Assembly (NCBI GenBank): GCA_023101725.1
Contig: JALJCO010001018.1
Location: 1 to 64,000 of the forward strand
DNA from: Atherinomorus stipes
Taxonomy: Eukaryota; Chordata; Actinopteri; Atheriniformes; Atherinidae
DNA: 64,000 nucleotides
Direction of reading: 5' to 3'
Shown here: positions 22,745 through 34,303 of the stretch, one piece after another
How positions within the stretch are numbered: position 1 is the first letter of the stretch
How the letters are laid out: each line of letters opens with the position of its first letter
Program-made: the position numbers and the translations under genes
Notes under the pieces: generated by a model
What the model saw: only the letters and a program-made list of their open reading frames with translations
What the model was told of the DNA's origin: nothing
Databases searched by the model: none

Positions 22745-24715
22745 ACACTGATCCTTAAGCAGAGTTATTCACTTATTCAGAGATAAGCAAAATCTTGATA
22801 GATTTTTATTTCACAGATTGTGATTGTTAGAATTAAGGTCCACACAGAGATGAGCTGAGGTGTATCCACTTAACTTCTATTATTTGAATGCGTCTACACA
22901 TGGAACCGATTCTCCGAGAGCCTGAAAACATTTAACCAGGTCACAAAGTGCAGAAATGGGGACATCAAAATTGGCTATACAATATTTGAAAACATACATC
23001 ACAAGTAAAACCTAAAAAAAGTTACTTAGTAGGCCACAGCTTGTGCATCCAATCAATTTTGGTCCATGCATTCTGTGGTTTAGTGAGATCAGTGAGCTAA
23101 AAGTGGAATAGTTCATGTTGAGAAACCTTGATTTTTCTTGGATCGCTTCATGAATGAAACATATCTGAGAAATGACAGTGTAGATGATTCCTCCCTATGA
23201 ACAGAAAAAATAAAGAAAAAATAAATGTTGATAGTTACCTTAATCCTGAGACTCGAGCTTTACTTTTTTGTGCATTTTTATTTCTTTCATGATATTTGAA
23301 GACAGTATGAGCATAATAACAATATAAATAAATTTGTTTTGGTACAATAAGTTGTTTCTGAGAAATCCTCATATGTGGACAGTGGGTCAATGTTAATAGA
23401 TAAAATTACAAAGTCATCAGAATTGGACAATAAATGAAACTCCTGTTTACTTCCACTAAATGACCAACACTGAGTGTAAAATGTAAGAGAACAATCAAGT
23501 TGTGATTGCAGTTGAAGGAAATATCACATTTCACCCCCCCTAGACGTTCCCGCACAGCCCTTTACATAACACCGCATTAGATTATTCAGGTTGAGAAGGT
23601 CAGGAAAGCTGCAAAATGACAAATGTAATGGAGACGTCTCAATGTCCAAATGAAGAATTACAGCAGTTCTCACATTTGACTGATTTATTTGACTCAGACC
23701 ACAAATGGAAATGAACTGATGTATTTTAGCACAAACCCTCTTTAGACTCTTCGATGAAAAATATAAGAATACTTTTACGCTTACAGTATGCATGAGAAGG
23801 AGAGCAAAAGTACTTTTCCCCCCACAATTTGGATATTCAGATGTATTACCATTTTATTTTTCCATTTTTGCAACTATTATTGGATTTAGGATCTGAACCT
23901 CCACTAAGGACACACAGTTGAAGCAGAATATCTTGCTTTGTTTATAGAAGCTCAGGAACGTATTTTGCAAAAATTGTGCAAACTGTTGCATGAAAGACAT
24001 TTTAATTTTTTTTTTTTTAATGGTCCATTTCTTGTTCTTGAGTAACATCATTCTGTTTCACCTGATAAAAATTACCCGAGACACTATCATGCAGAATTCA
24101 AAGAACTGTACGACAGTCCCAGTGTAAAACTTTCAATGTTGTTTTGGCGACACAAGAACCAGCTGCTAAATTAGCAAAGTCCAAGAAGAGAATTCTAATC
24201 TGAATTGTCCATTTAGTTTGGACATTCATTCAGTAGGAACTCATCACCCCATTTACCAAGTCAACACCACCCACTAGCATGTACTAGTATACAACATGGT
24301 CACATGATACTCTCATATTGTTCGTCTCTGTCGGACCACTGCCGCAGATGTCTTCAAATTGTCCAGCAAATCACCTTTCTATGCCCATCTTTCCATCATC
24401 TCTGATTATGCTGATGTACCTCTTCCAAGCGGTTTCACAAATTTGCCACTAGGCAGCTTTTGGAGGGCCTTAATGATCCAGTTTAGTTTTATTGAACGTA
24501 ACTAACACCTAATATTATTTAGAAACGGAAAATTAATGCACAAAACTATTAAGTCTGTCCTAAATAGTGCACTAAGTGTACTTTCTTTAACTCTGCATGT
24601 GTGGTAATATATTGTAAAGTTTGTCCCAATGTCCTCATACGAGTTCATGACATTTAACTTTCTTAAAATATATACATTTTCGCACAAACATCACTGTTAT
24701 TTCTTAGATTTTTTA
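22745..24715. other. mostly unique sequence
   Basis: AT-rich and free of recognisable transposon ends or domains. Open frames here are at most 90 codons and have no motif. Confidence 0.5.
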
Positions 24716-24720
24716 CTTTA

Positions 24721-24842
24721 AAAAAAAAAAAGTGCACTTTCAGCTTTTCTCTGATATGTGCGCCCTCTTGTGGCTTGACAGAGTAATGCATTGTGATAAA
24801 TGCAACCACTAGGCGGAAGCTAAAAGTGTCCACTTTTAAGGA
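24721..24842. repeat. short inverted-repeat element (MITE-like)
   Basis: The ends pair imperfectly: AAAAGTGCACTTTCAGC on the left, AAAAGTGGACACTTTTAGC as reverse complement of the right. Inner arms also pair (GCGCCCTCTTGTGG / CCGCCTAGTGGTTGC). About 120 bp hairpin. Confidence 0.5.
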
Positions 24843-25248
24843 CAACAGGTCTAAGTTATGTGGAATGAAGCATATGGTGGAGAGAAGTAAAAATGTAATG
24901 TGCTCGTATGTACACGCAGGGTCTCAGGAGGTTAACTGCAGAGTGCATCATTTGTGGCAGGAAGTTAACAATTTGGTAGTTGCATGAAGGGGGTCCTTAG
25001 GGAAAATAGGATGGGAAGCACTGCAGCACTTGTTGCTGCCATGAGTTTGAGCTGGTTGGGTTTCGGCATGAGGGCTGAAGTAGGACAGAGGGAATGTTAG
25101 TTAATCACAGGCAGAGTAGACCAGGCTTTTACTGGATAGTAGTGATGGGAAGTCCGGCTCTTTTATGATTTAAAAAGGAAAAAAGCTCTGTGTCAACTTC
25201 CTTGAAGGAGTCCGCTTATCCTGCTTTAAAATGGCTCTTCATTTTGCC

Positions 25249-25592
25249 GTACAGATGGCAGTGGCTCAGGTGGTAGCAGATTCTCCATTAACCTGAAGGT
25301 TGGTGCATCTTGCTTCATCCCTGTCATTGTGTCCTTGAGCAACACGCTTGATCTGCCTTGCCTCCGACTGCATCACTGCTGTATGAATGTATATGAATGT
25401 TAGGTGGTGGGTGAGGAGGTTGTTGGCGTGGATTGGCTGTCACATTTCCATCAGGCTGCTCCAGGGCAGCTTTGGCTTCATATGTAACTGACCAGCACCA
25501 AGTTTAACTGAAGAGTGGATAAACAATAAATCCAGTGGAAGCACTTTGAGTGCCTTGAAAAGCGCTAAATAAATCTTATCTATCATTATCAA
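25249..25592 (+). repeat. tRNA-derived SINE-like repeat, copy 1
   Basis: The head 'TGGCTCAGGTGGTAG' resembles a pol III A box. Body and tail ('GCACTTTGAGTGCCTTGAAA', 'GCGCTAAATAAATCT') match the copy at 53100-53660. Short ATC-rich tail. Confidence 0.65.
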
Positions 25593-25599
25593 ACCTAGT

Positions 25600-27480
25600 T
25601 CCTACTCAGACCTTTCATTTTTGGCTAACTAAGCAGTTATGAATAGTTTTTAGGTTGGAAAAAGATTTTCTTTTCAATGCATTTTTTTTTTTTTTTTGTT
25701 ACAGTTACTTTTTAATATTTTAATCAAATGTTTGAATAACCAACCAAACATGGAACCGTAACAAACAAATCAAGTAAATACCAAAGTATTACCATTATGA
25801 CATTAGATTTACTAATTACTCCACTTTTTTCCAAGACGCTTGTACTCAACTCCAGCCTGCTGCCCAGGCTTCTCATTGTTCACAGCTTCTCTCTAAGCTC
25901 TCTGAACATTTGAGGAGCTCCATTATGGGCTTACATGTTCACAGCCTTGCGTAAGGTCAGCTCAACTCTTCACTTTACCTGTCCAGGTTTTTCCCGCGTG
26001 TATCTGGGATACGTGACTGTTCGTGTGCAACATTACAGCCAAGGATGGTGGGATTCCAGTGCCCTAGGGTCAGGTTATAATAAGGTGACACTCTCCTTTC
26101 TACCTTTTCCCAATCAATAATTCCCTCTGATGTCACCGAGTTCCTCCCCCTGGTTCTTGGCGGGAGAATCGAGGCAGAGCATCCTCAGGAATGCCAATGA
26201 TGAGCCTATGTGTTGCCTTTAGCTGCAAGGGATCTCTCTCCGCCCTGGATTCAAGATGAGGAGAAGAAAACAGCAGAGGGATTTCTAATGACAATACGAC
26301 ACGTTCACTGTGCAAACACTGCAGCTGCTCACCGGTTCTTCACTTAAAGTTACTCTGTGTTTTTAAACTTTAAAGATGCTTGCAGAAAGCCAGATATTGG
26401 CCACAGGCTTTCCTCTAACCTAATCTCTGAATACTTCATGAGGAATAACTCAGTGATTTCAGTTTTCTTTTTTTCTTTGTTATTTTTTTTCTTTTTTTTT
26501 TGGTGAAGGTTGCCTTAAGGTGTGAAACAAAAGGTAGTCACGTGCATGTTTCAAAGAGATGCAAAGCAGCTAGGTAGTTTTTTTTTTTTTTTTTTTTTTT
26601 TACTGAAAAGCACAAGCTTTTCACCATGTCATATTTTAAACTGCTCTCCCATTTTCACCTTAAACACTTTACTCTTTGCTCATATTTTGTCATATGTTGT
26701 TCTGTTAACTGTTCCAAAGGAAAAGCAGGGTTTAATGAGGACTGCAGGGAGACAGGGTGGTGAGCAGCAGTGGAAATTTCCTTTTTTTTTCCTGCTCAAC
26801 AACATCCACCTACGTTTATCAGAACACAGAAGGGAGTGAAAAGAAAACCGCTTTGGGGGTTCAAAAGCTGGACAAACACCTGTGTCACGAGGCATAAATT
26901 GGCTCCATGCTGTGACAATTCTTTGACCACACCTGGTCCCACTTCCCCCACACCCCTGCTTTATGAAAGAAGGCAACAGTTATGTGATGAACTGACAGCA
27001 CAGAAGCAGAGCAGCTGCATAGAGGGCTCTTGTCCCCGTTGTGAGGAGCGGGACCTATAGGTCATATTCAGGATGTATTTTTGAATGCTTTGCCTTCAAA
27101 CACGGATACTTCTGATGCTTGTGGAAAGAGGTACAGTGGAGGAAGAGTGAAAAGGCCGCCATGAATACATGCAAGTGATGCATTCAACATTCTATAATGG
27201 CGATAAGTCTGCTACTGTGAAGGCAAACACTTGTGACTCGACAACAGAAATACGCCTCACCTGATGCATATTTTTCCTTTTTTTTAAATTCAGGAAGCTA
27301 TTCCAATATAACGTTAAATATTGACCTTATCTTAAGTTTAATGGCTGCAACACAAATCCAAAAAGTTGGAAGAGGGGCAACAAAAGGCTGTGAAACAACT
27401 AATTATACTGTAGGTTACTGTAGGTGGGTACAGGTTTGCAATATGACTGATAAAAAAGGAGCATTTCAGAGAATGCAGTC
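25600..27480. other. no gene recognised; poly-T tracts
   Basis: Contains T-rich tracts at 25681-25698, 26467-26501 and 26578-26600. No motif in the short open frames. Confidence 0.5.
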
Positions 27481-28042
27481 TTTCAGATGTAAAGATGGAC
27501 AGATGTCGCTGCATTGGCTCTCTGTGCGTTTCAGGGTTGGTTTTAAGGTTCTTTTATAAATGTCTTAATGGTCTTGGGCTTCTTATTTAACCGACTTGCT
27601 TTTAATCCATGAACCCTTGCAAACCCTAAGGTCCAGCGAACCGGCCTTTTAGTCGTTCCCAAAGTGAGAACTAAAACTCATGGTGAGGCTTCGTTCCATC
27701 ATTACGGTCCATTTTATCTTTGGTTTAACTCTCAACATTCTTAACTCCAGTGTTTCGTCATGGGGATCCTTCGCTCTGGGGGTTTTGCCTGCTCGGTCCA
27801 GGGTTAGTTGCAGCGGTGGATGCCCGTTTCTTGGTTGCTGGGGGTCTTGCACTGCAGCGCTATGGCTGCGGTGTGGACCCCGGCCTGCCCTGTTCTGGGA
27901 GTCCCCGTGGCATGTGGCCCTCTGTGGCCACGGGTGGGCTGGCTCCCGGTGTGAATGAATCCCCAAGATATTGTCTCCTCACAGCACCATTAAGCCAGAT
28001 GGTTTTTATTTTTACTATCTAATTTTTTTTATACCTATTCAC
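27481..28042 (+). pseudogene. Rex1-like LINE: ORF2 C-terminus and 3' region, left part
   Basis: Plus strand 27508-27715 reads, with frameshifts, 'LHWLSVRFRVGFKVLL', then 'CLNGLG', 'IHEPLQTL', 'VPKVRTKTHGEASFHHYG': the ORF2 C-terminus of a fish Rex1/CR1-type LINE. A GC-rich 3' region follows to 28042. The LINE is interrupted by a fold-back element and its 3' tail resumes at 28689. Confidence 0.75.
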
Positions 28043-28046
28043 TTAA

Positions 28047-28684
28047 AGGATAAGTTTCTTTTTTTCAACCTGGACCTTATTTCTAGGAGTATATACGTGC
28101 ATTTACTCACCGGTAAAGTTTCTGCATCACTTTGACTCCTTTGGAAGATATAACGTTGAGTCGCTTTTCGGTGAACGTGCAGTATCATGGCGGAGACGGG
28201 GCAGTCTCTATATTAGACATTATCTGCAGCAAAACTCCTTCATTTCATCAATGCTTCAAGTAGAATAAATGAATGAGTACTATTGTCCTGTGAGTTCAGT
28301 TTCGCAAATTGTGTTTTTATTGTTGTCTGGGCAGCGAGCTGCTCGTCTCAGCTGTACCACGGAAGCGCGCATCGTGAATGCGCGGCCCCGAAAAGTGTGT
28401 AGTACACCCTGATAACTAACGGAAAGCTAAATTTGGACTCACAGGACAATAGTACTCGTTCATTCGTTCATTCAACTTAAAGTATTGGCGAAAATCAAGG
28501 AGTTTTGCTGCAGAAAATGTCTAATATAGTGGCCCGTCTCCGCCATGATACTGGACGTTCATCGAAAAGCGACTCAACGTTCTTCCCAAGGACTCAAAGT
28601 GATGCAGAAACTTTACCAGTGAGTAAATGCACGTATATACTCCTAGAAATAAGGTCCAGGTTCAAAAAAAAAGAAACTTATCCT
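28047..28684. mobile_element. TTAA fold-back transposon
   Basis: Perfect TTAA duplications at 28043-28046 and 28685-28688. The two arms, each about 270 bp, are near-perfect inverted repeats starting AGGATAAGTTTCTTTTTTT and ending with its complement. Left 'TCATGGCGGAGACGGG' at 28187 pairs with 'CGTCTCCGCCATGATA' at 28536. No coding region. RNA across it would fold into a long hairpin. Confidence 0.92.
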
Positions 28685-28688
28685 TTAA

Positions 28689-28912
28689 GAGACAGAAATT
28701 AGGGGCTGGGAGTCGTGTAGAATTAGGAGGAGGGGGGGTCTTTATGTGTGTGTGTGTGCATGTGTGTGTTTTGTGTTATATACTTGAATGTGTGAAGGTT
28801 TGTTTTTTATTCCAATATGCATTTGTTTTTCATCATGTCAAGCACTTTGCATTTCCTCTTAATGACATGAAAAGTGCTTTATAAATAAAGTTTGATTTTT
28901 ATTTGACTACCT
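28689..28912 (+). repeat. Rex1-like LINE 3' tail, right part
   Basis: Ends with 'CAAGCACTTTGCATTTCC' and 'GTGCTTTATAAATAAAGTTTG', the typical 3' terminus of fish Rex1/CR1-like LINEs. It joins 27481-28042 when the fold-back is removed. Includes a GT microsatellite at 28744-28772. Confidence 0.7.
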
Positions 28913-28915
28913 GTA

Positions 28916-29088
28916 GTGCCGTCACTGTTGCATCTGTGGCCTATGGTTCCACTCACAGATTAAAACATCTTTATGTCTGGAAGAATTTTGGCCACAGACG
29001 GCCACCGTCCATCTACATCTGTGCTTACAATTTAAAGTAATTGCTGATCTTTACCACTAGATGTCAGTAATTGTTACCCACAGTACCT
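28916..29088 (-). repeat. TTAA-element fragment, family with 52913-53095
   Basis: Right terminus CAGTACCT + TTAA (29089-29092). The reverse complement aligns with 52913 onward, sharing 'AATTACTGACAT', 'GGACGGTGGC' and 'CCAAAATTCTTCCA'. The other end is missing. Confidence 0.65.
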
Positions 29089-29094
29089 TTAAGT

Positions 29095-29935
29095 AACATA
29101 CTAGCAGATTTGATTTCATGACAGAGAAATTATGTTCACTCTTTCAAATTTGTTTCTTAATACTTCTATTACATTTTCAGTCTGTGAGCCGCCGATGTTG
29201 TTGGTCACTGTCAAGTAATAACTGTTCCACAGACCACAGTCACACAACTGTGATGCTATTATGATTATTTGCTTTTGCTATTGTATATTCAAACATGACC
29301 TCATTCACTGCCTGTTGGATGCAGTATGAGGGGTTTGATAAATGTCAAACACAATGTTGGATGAAAAACTCCTGGACTTACTATGAATACTTGAATCACA
29401 GAACTTCACGACAAAATGACAGGAGTTGTAAAAAAAAAAAAAAAGAAGAAGGAAAAAACCTTAATCATATTCTTTGTCAAACTGTCTTGTTCCGTGTCTC
29501 TCTTTCTCTCGTCCATAAGCAGCAGACAGTTTGTGGGGTTATCTCAGTGCAACAGATGACTTTCATTAGCAACTCATTTCTCTGCCAGAATTCCCACACA
29601 TCATGATCATCACCAGATTTTCAAACAAACACAGATTTCTGTCCCTGGCAGATAATATCAGTGCCAGTGTGGATGGGAGAGACTGCACCCTGTCAGAGGA
29701 AAAGAACTTCACAAAAACTAAGTCAGATGTCGTTATCTTGATTTCATTCAGGATTCAACAGTTTAAAATCAAAGTCTACAAGAATCTTTGGGGGAATTCA
29801 TGCTTTCACTTTTTTATCTACACACATATTCATTTGTTTTTCTCAACAAAATGAAACTGTATATTCATTTTCTGCTTCTTTTAGTCAGCTTGGCAAGTGC
29901 CATTTTTGTTTTGATAAGAACAATAAGATTGCTAT
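29095..29935. other. no feature recognised
   Basis: AT-rich unique sequence. Short open frames at 29295-29606 and 29603-29854 lack known motifs. An A-run lies at 29430-29444. Confidence 0.45.
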
Positions 29936-29937
29936 CA

Positions 29938-30115
29938 GGGGCCTATTGCACAAAACCAAGATAAGGGATCAGGCCAGGATATGCTGGTCATCCTGGCTCG
30001 ACTCATCCGAGACCCAGTTGCACCAAAGTGGGTTAGTGAAATAAGTTACCATGGAGATTTATTCTGTGGAGCTTGCTTGCTCCAGATCAGGCAAAGTACC
30101 AGGATCTATACAGTA
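29938..30115 (+). repeat. MITE-like fragment, one end
   Basis: Begins 'GGGGCCTATTGCACAAAACC', a terminus I recognise from a common fish MITE. No matching right end. Confidence 0.4.
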
Positions 30116-31062
30116 TATTTAATCTCATCCCTTATTACAGTCAGCAGTCACCACAAACGTAAACCAGTATTTATTCCACTACCCGCTATTGTTGTCACAT
30201 TCAAGCTGACCCAATGTCATTATTTAAACACATGTGATCATTAATTGCAATCAATTTAGATCAATGATTTTTGATGATTTTGTAATCATTTGATAAACAT
30301 CACTTTTCCACAGACTGCATATTAAATACTGGGGGTGCAACGATACAAAAAATTTAAGTCATCACGTAAATTTGCAGCTCAATCTGGGTCTGGTGTTCTC
30401 ACTGGATGCAGATCAGAGCTGAGCAGTTTGAAGGCAGTTTTAACCCGCGTTGCTTGCATAATTGTTGACATGGTTCTGTGAGCCTTTCCCTGCCACTAAA
30501 AGCTGATTTTTCAAGGGTTTGGAGTTGAACAGGTTTTTTTGGCCCGTGGGAAAGGGTATATTATTCAATTGAATCTGTACTGTTTTTAAGTACAAGTAGG
30601 GCAGTCCCAAACCAGACTCATGTCATATCATAGTTACAATCTTTGGCTCCATACAGACTTAATAAACTAGATGTGGATATCAATAACCTTAAAATCCGTA
30701 GGGACTGCTGAATTATGTAGCTATTCATGAACTCTGGTAACCTACCCATCACAGCATTACGGTGTTGAAGGGACGTGATAATCATTAAATAATTTAAAAA
30801 TCAAATTACAACTATATGCTGTGACGTCATGTTGTAATTCCAAGGAAGAAGGAAAGAAAGGAAGAAAGAAAGGAACGAAGGTCCGAGCCCTAAATCCCCG
30901 TCGGCCCACTGGGTAAGTGCCCAGTATGCCCGGTAGCCAGTCCAGGAGTGGGGGAGGTCCGTTACCTCAAGAACATTTCATGGGAAGAGGAAAATAAAGT
31001 GCAAAATAATTTTCATTGAGCAAATTTTGTATTTTAATGTTTTGTATTTTTCATGAATCTCT
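30116..31062. other. unassigned, with GAAA-type tract
   Basis: A purine microsatellite (GGAA/GAAA) lies at 30842-30880. 'GGGGGTGCAACGATACAAAA' at 30332 resembles one hAT end without partner. No coding motif. Confidence 0.45.
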
Positions 31063-31168
31063 GAAAGGTAGAGTCCAGAGTTTCCCCTCTGGAAATAAAC
31101 ACTAGACTTGTGCAAGTGAAATCTGTCTCAATCTGCGCTATGGGCCTCTGCTTTTGTGTGGTGGTGAG
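31063..31168 (+). mobile_element. TTAA MITE (AGGTAGAGTCC family) copy 1, left part
   Basis: Left TIR AGGTAGAGTCCAGAG with the TTAA target decayed to CTGA. Interrupted by the hAT at 31169 and continued at 32301-32680. Sister copies: 33822-34299 (right part) and 56215-56752 (complete, inverted). Confidence 0.8.
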
Positions 31169-32300
31169 CAGTGTAGGGAACATTACTTTAAAAAAGTAAT
31201 TAATTATAGTTACTAATTACTTCTCCAAAAAAGAAATGGTTAGTAACTGAGTTACAGCTTTATAAAAATAACTAATTACTTGGAAAAGTAATTTTTCCGT
31301 TACTTTTTAATGTTCCTTTAGATGTAATTTCAAATTAATCTCAATTAACCTATTAAATTAATCTTTATGTTGAATTAATATAAAAGTGAATATCAGATCT
31401 GACTAATGAATGAAATCAATGAAAACTATAATAAATTACTAAAAGCAAAATCATGGACACAGACTGGTGGATGTTGTGGCTCCGTCTCCTCCTCAGGAGA
31501 GGAGCTTCATGTGATTATAACGGCCAAACACCACGAAGAAACACAAACTAATCAACGTTTCTCATCATGTTCGTGTTTTTTATCTCTGAAGGAAACTGAT
31601 GTTTGTGATGATTCCAGTTTATAATTCTCCCCGTTGTGCGCGTGTGTTCGGCTGCGCACATTGACAGGGGTTTGCAATGACAGTCCATCATCATCATCAC
31701 CATCATCACTGTTTCTGTACCGCTCTGGTCAGATGAGGACAGATCCAGTGTAATATATCTTTAGTATTAACTATTAACTGAATTGGGGTCATGGGTGAAA
31801 GATATAATTCAGGGAAGCGTGTTACTGGAACTATGATGCTGTTTTCTTCTTAAACTGGATGTAATCGCGCTGCGTCTGTGTCAGGTTGGTGACGCCGTGT
31901 TCCCTGTATAGGTCCGCAGGTCTCACAGAAACCTTTTTACCCAAATATGAGTGTGTGGAGAGGCACGTGTCTGCAGCCCTGGAGACCGCAGGTTACTGCT
32001 GAGTGTATGGGCGAGTGTCTCCAGGTGTTTGCGTATCACTCCGCCTCCTCTCTGCGAGAGCACCAGCATTATATAGTTCCCAAAAAAGCAGCACAATATA
32101 GTCCCAACAAAAGTGAAACTTCTGTTCACTAGGAACAAAAATTGATCTCACATAACAATAGTAACGCGCTGTCAGTGAAGGCAAGTAACGGTAACGGCGT
32201 TGTGATGATAGACTTAGTAATTAGTTAGATTAGCCCGTTACTGAAAAAGTAGAGCCGTTAGTAACGCCGTTTATTTCTAACGCCGTTATTCCCATCACTG
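31169..32300. mobile_element. hAT-type element inserted in the TTAA MITE
   Basis: Left end CAGTGTAGGGAACATTACTT; right end, reverse complement, CAGTGATGGGAATAACGGCG. Perfect 8-bp duplication GTGGTGAG at 31161-31168 and 32301-32308. Subterminal 'GTAAC' repeats lie at both sides. The interior (a CAT-rich microsatellite near 31688) has no transposase, so it is non-autonomous. Confidence 0.92.
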
Positions 32301-32680
32301 GTGGTGAGTTTGTTTGCAACTCCCCCCCTGTCTATAATTCACTTTTTCCTTTTGTTTTGGTGTGTTCAGGATGTTTCTGGGTGGAGATTTCTGTATATAT
32401 CACCAGCCAGAGCTAAGGGCATGGCACTGTGTGGGGATAAACTCGTTGAGTGGAGCAGACACCAGTCACACGAATTCTCTGACAAACCACCCCCCCCCCA
32501 AAAAAAAATGGCAGACCCAGTGAAGAAAAGGAAGTACTCTGCTTCCGAGCTTTGAAGGAGACACTTGAAGCTGAATAGGCTCAAGAGCGATGTGGCCATT
32601 AGCCCGAGGGGAGGGGCGCTCAGTTTGAATAGTGTTTACAAACAGAAACGGGGGGGAAACTTCGAACCCTACCTTATCAA
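32301..32680 (+). mobile_element. TTAA MITE copy 1, right part
   Basis: Continues the MITE after the hAT ('GTTTCTGGGTGGAGATTTCT', shared with 33940 and 56560). Right end 'GAACCCTACCTTATCAA' is a decayed TIR. At 32509 a short frame 'MADPVKKRKYSASEL' precedes a stop; sister copies have a GTAAGAGCTT donor-like sequence at the equivalent place. Confidence 0.78.
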
Positions 32681-32889
32681 GACTTATTATACGGCTCTTT
32701 AGAATGCTGTTGAATGCTCCGTTGACTTGAATGGGTTTTCCCAACGTTCCAGCGGTCATTATTTTAGTATAAAGACCGCTGTCAATGGCAACAGATTTTT
32801 TTCTTTTTTTAACCTGTGGTCTTGCGGTGATCCTAATATCCCTCCGCATCGCAAGTAGTCCGGTCACTACAGCAAGCAAGCACATAGCG

Positions 32890-33103
32890 CAGGGATCCCC
32901 AATTCTGGTCCTCGAGGGCCGGTGTCCTGCAGGTATTATGAGCTGCCCGGCTGCAACATACCTTGTGACATGTGCAGAGCTTGATGTCAAGCTCTGCACA
33001 AGTTTGCTAATTACCCACTGATTGGAGTCAGGTATGTTGCAGCAAGGGAGCTCCTAATACCTGCAGGACACCGGCCCTCGAGGACCGGAATTGGGGATCC
33101 CTG
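32890..33103. mobile_element. hAT MITE, 214 bp
   Basis: Both ends read CAGGGATCCCCAATTC inward and the arms extend about 50 bp ('CTCGAGGGCCGGTGTCCTGC'). Duplications ACATAGCG (32882-32889) and ACGTAGCG (33104-33111), one mismatch. A fragment of a similar MITE lies at 33655-33745. Confidence 0.92.
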
Positions 33104-33128
33104 ACGTAGCGACACCTTGTGACCGAAA

Positions 33129-33254
33129 ATGGATTACTTCTCAATTAATTTGAACGTCTTTGGCGAGTGTGGAGATTTTGAGCACTGGGTCCAGGCTGAG
33201 TTTAAGGATTTACCCTCCCCAAAACGAAAAAGACAAAAAGAAGACCAGTGGTAA
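33129..33254 (+). CDS. short ORF, probable first exon of a transposon gene
   Basis: 41 codons from ATG to TAA: it starts 'MDYFSINLNVFGECGDFEHW', continues 'VQAEFKDLPS' and ends 'PKRKRQKEDQW'. The acidic/aromatic body is followed by a basic nuclear-signal-like cluster. The stop TAA is part of 'CAGTG|GTAAGA' at 33246-33256, a good splice-donor match, so the true product probably continued into a second exon that I cannot find. The sequence is not recognised. The setting inside repeat DNA suggests a transposase or accessory exon, though a chance ORF cannot be excluded at this length. Confidence 0.4.
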   Translation: MDYFSINLNVFGECGDFEHWVQAEFKDLPSPKRKRQKEDQW

Positions 33255-33270
33255 GACACATACAGCTAAC

Positions 33271-33572
33271 AGCAGAAAAGGAAATGTCCAGTTCAACCTA
33301 CAGAAATAGCCGGTGTTAGGCCAAATTCCAGCCGCTATGGCTCAACTAACAAACGTTGCTACTGTAAGATACAGGTGCCCCGACTGTGGGGAACTATCTT
33401 ATTCTTAGCGTAAAACATCAGAACAGCAGATGAGGAAATGTCCAGGTTAACATGCAGGAATAGCCGATGCCAACACAAATTCCAGCCACCGTCACTCTAC
33501 TAACAAATGTTGCTAAGCAACAAGTTCCCCGACCTGGCCTGACTCCGAGGAACTATTTTAATCTGAGCGTAA
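33271..33572 (+). repeat. 154-bp tandem duplication
   Basis: Unit starts at 33271 and 33425 ('AGCAGAAAAGGAAATGTCC' / 'AGCAGATGAGGAAATGTCC'). Both end in 'GCGTAAAACATCAGAA'. Moderately diverged. Confidence 0.85.
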
Positions 33573-33654
33573 AACATCAGAAAGTTATTTGACCCCACCT
33601 GTCTGATTCCAAACCCCCCCCACCCCCCTTTAACTTGACATGAAGCTGTTGGTT

Positions 33655-33745
33655 ACATTTAATTTGAATCAGGTGTGTTGGAGCAGGACACATCTAAAAC
33701 CCACAGAGCAGTGGCCTTTGAGGACCAGAGCTGTCTGTTCCTGAG
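33655..33745 (+). repeat. hAT MITE fragment
   Basis: 'TCAGGTGTGTTGGAGCAGG' and 'TGAGGACCAGAGCTG' match the right arm type of the MITEs at 20566 and 32890. Left arm absent. Confidence 0.6.
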
Positions 33746-33821
33746 AAGGACCCTTCAGTGCCTTGGAGATAGTGGCCAGACAATATTTTCAAAAGAAGAA
33801 GAAAGAAAGAAGGAAAGAAAA

Positions 33822-34299
33822 TCCGTCTCAAACTGCGCCTTTGGGCCTCTACTCGCGTGCCGTGGCGCGTTTGAATGTATCTCTCTCCCCCTGCCTGTAA
33901 TTTGCTCTTTAGCTTTGTTTTCTTGTGTTCGGGACGTTTCTGGGTGGAGATTTCTGTTTATATTGGCAGCCAATAACAGAGCTAAGAGCATGACGCTGTG
34001 TGGAAATAAGCTCATGATTGGAGCAGAAGCCAGTCACTCGAACTCTCGAAGGAAAAAGAAAGAAAGAAAGGAAACACCGTAGATGCGCCAAAGGAAAGGT
34101 AAGAGCTTCAGATAATGCACTTTGGAGAACCAGGGTTATTATCAGTTTGGCTTGTACCCGCTTCTGAGCTCTGAAGGAGAAGCTTGAAGCTGAATAGGCT
34201 AACTAGAACGTGGCGGCCATTAGCCTGAGAGGGAGGAGTGCTAAGTTTGAAAACTGTTGTTTGCAAACAGAAACGCTGGAGGGACTTCGGACTCTACCT
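33822..34299 (+). mobile_element. TTAA MITE (AGGTAGAGTCC family) copy 2, left end lost
   Basis: Aligns with copies at 31063 and 56215 from 'CCGTCTCAAACTGCGCC' to the right TIR 'CGGACTCTACCT', followed by TTAA (34300-34303). The left about 50 bp is replaced by a GAAA tract (33795-33822). The donor-like 'AAAG|GTAAGAGCTTC' lies at 34095. Confidence 0.85.
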
Positions 34300-34303
34300 T
34301 TAA

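Larger units (their letters stand above)
32690..33600 (+). mobile_element. degenerate DNA transposon with exon-like ORF
   Basis: Unclassified. Left flank 'GTTGACTTGAATGGG' near 32710, a small hAT MITE at 32890, a 41-codon ORF at 33129, and a 154-bp duplication at 33271. Ends are not resolved. Confidence 0.4.
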
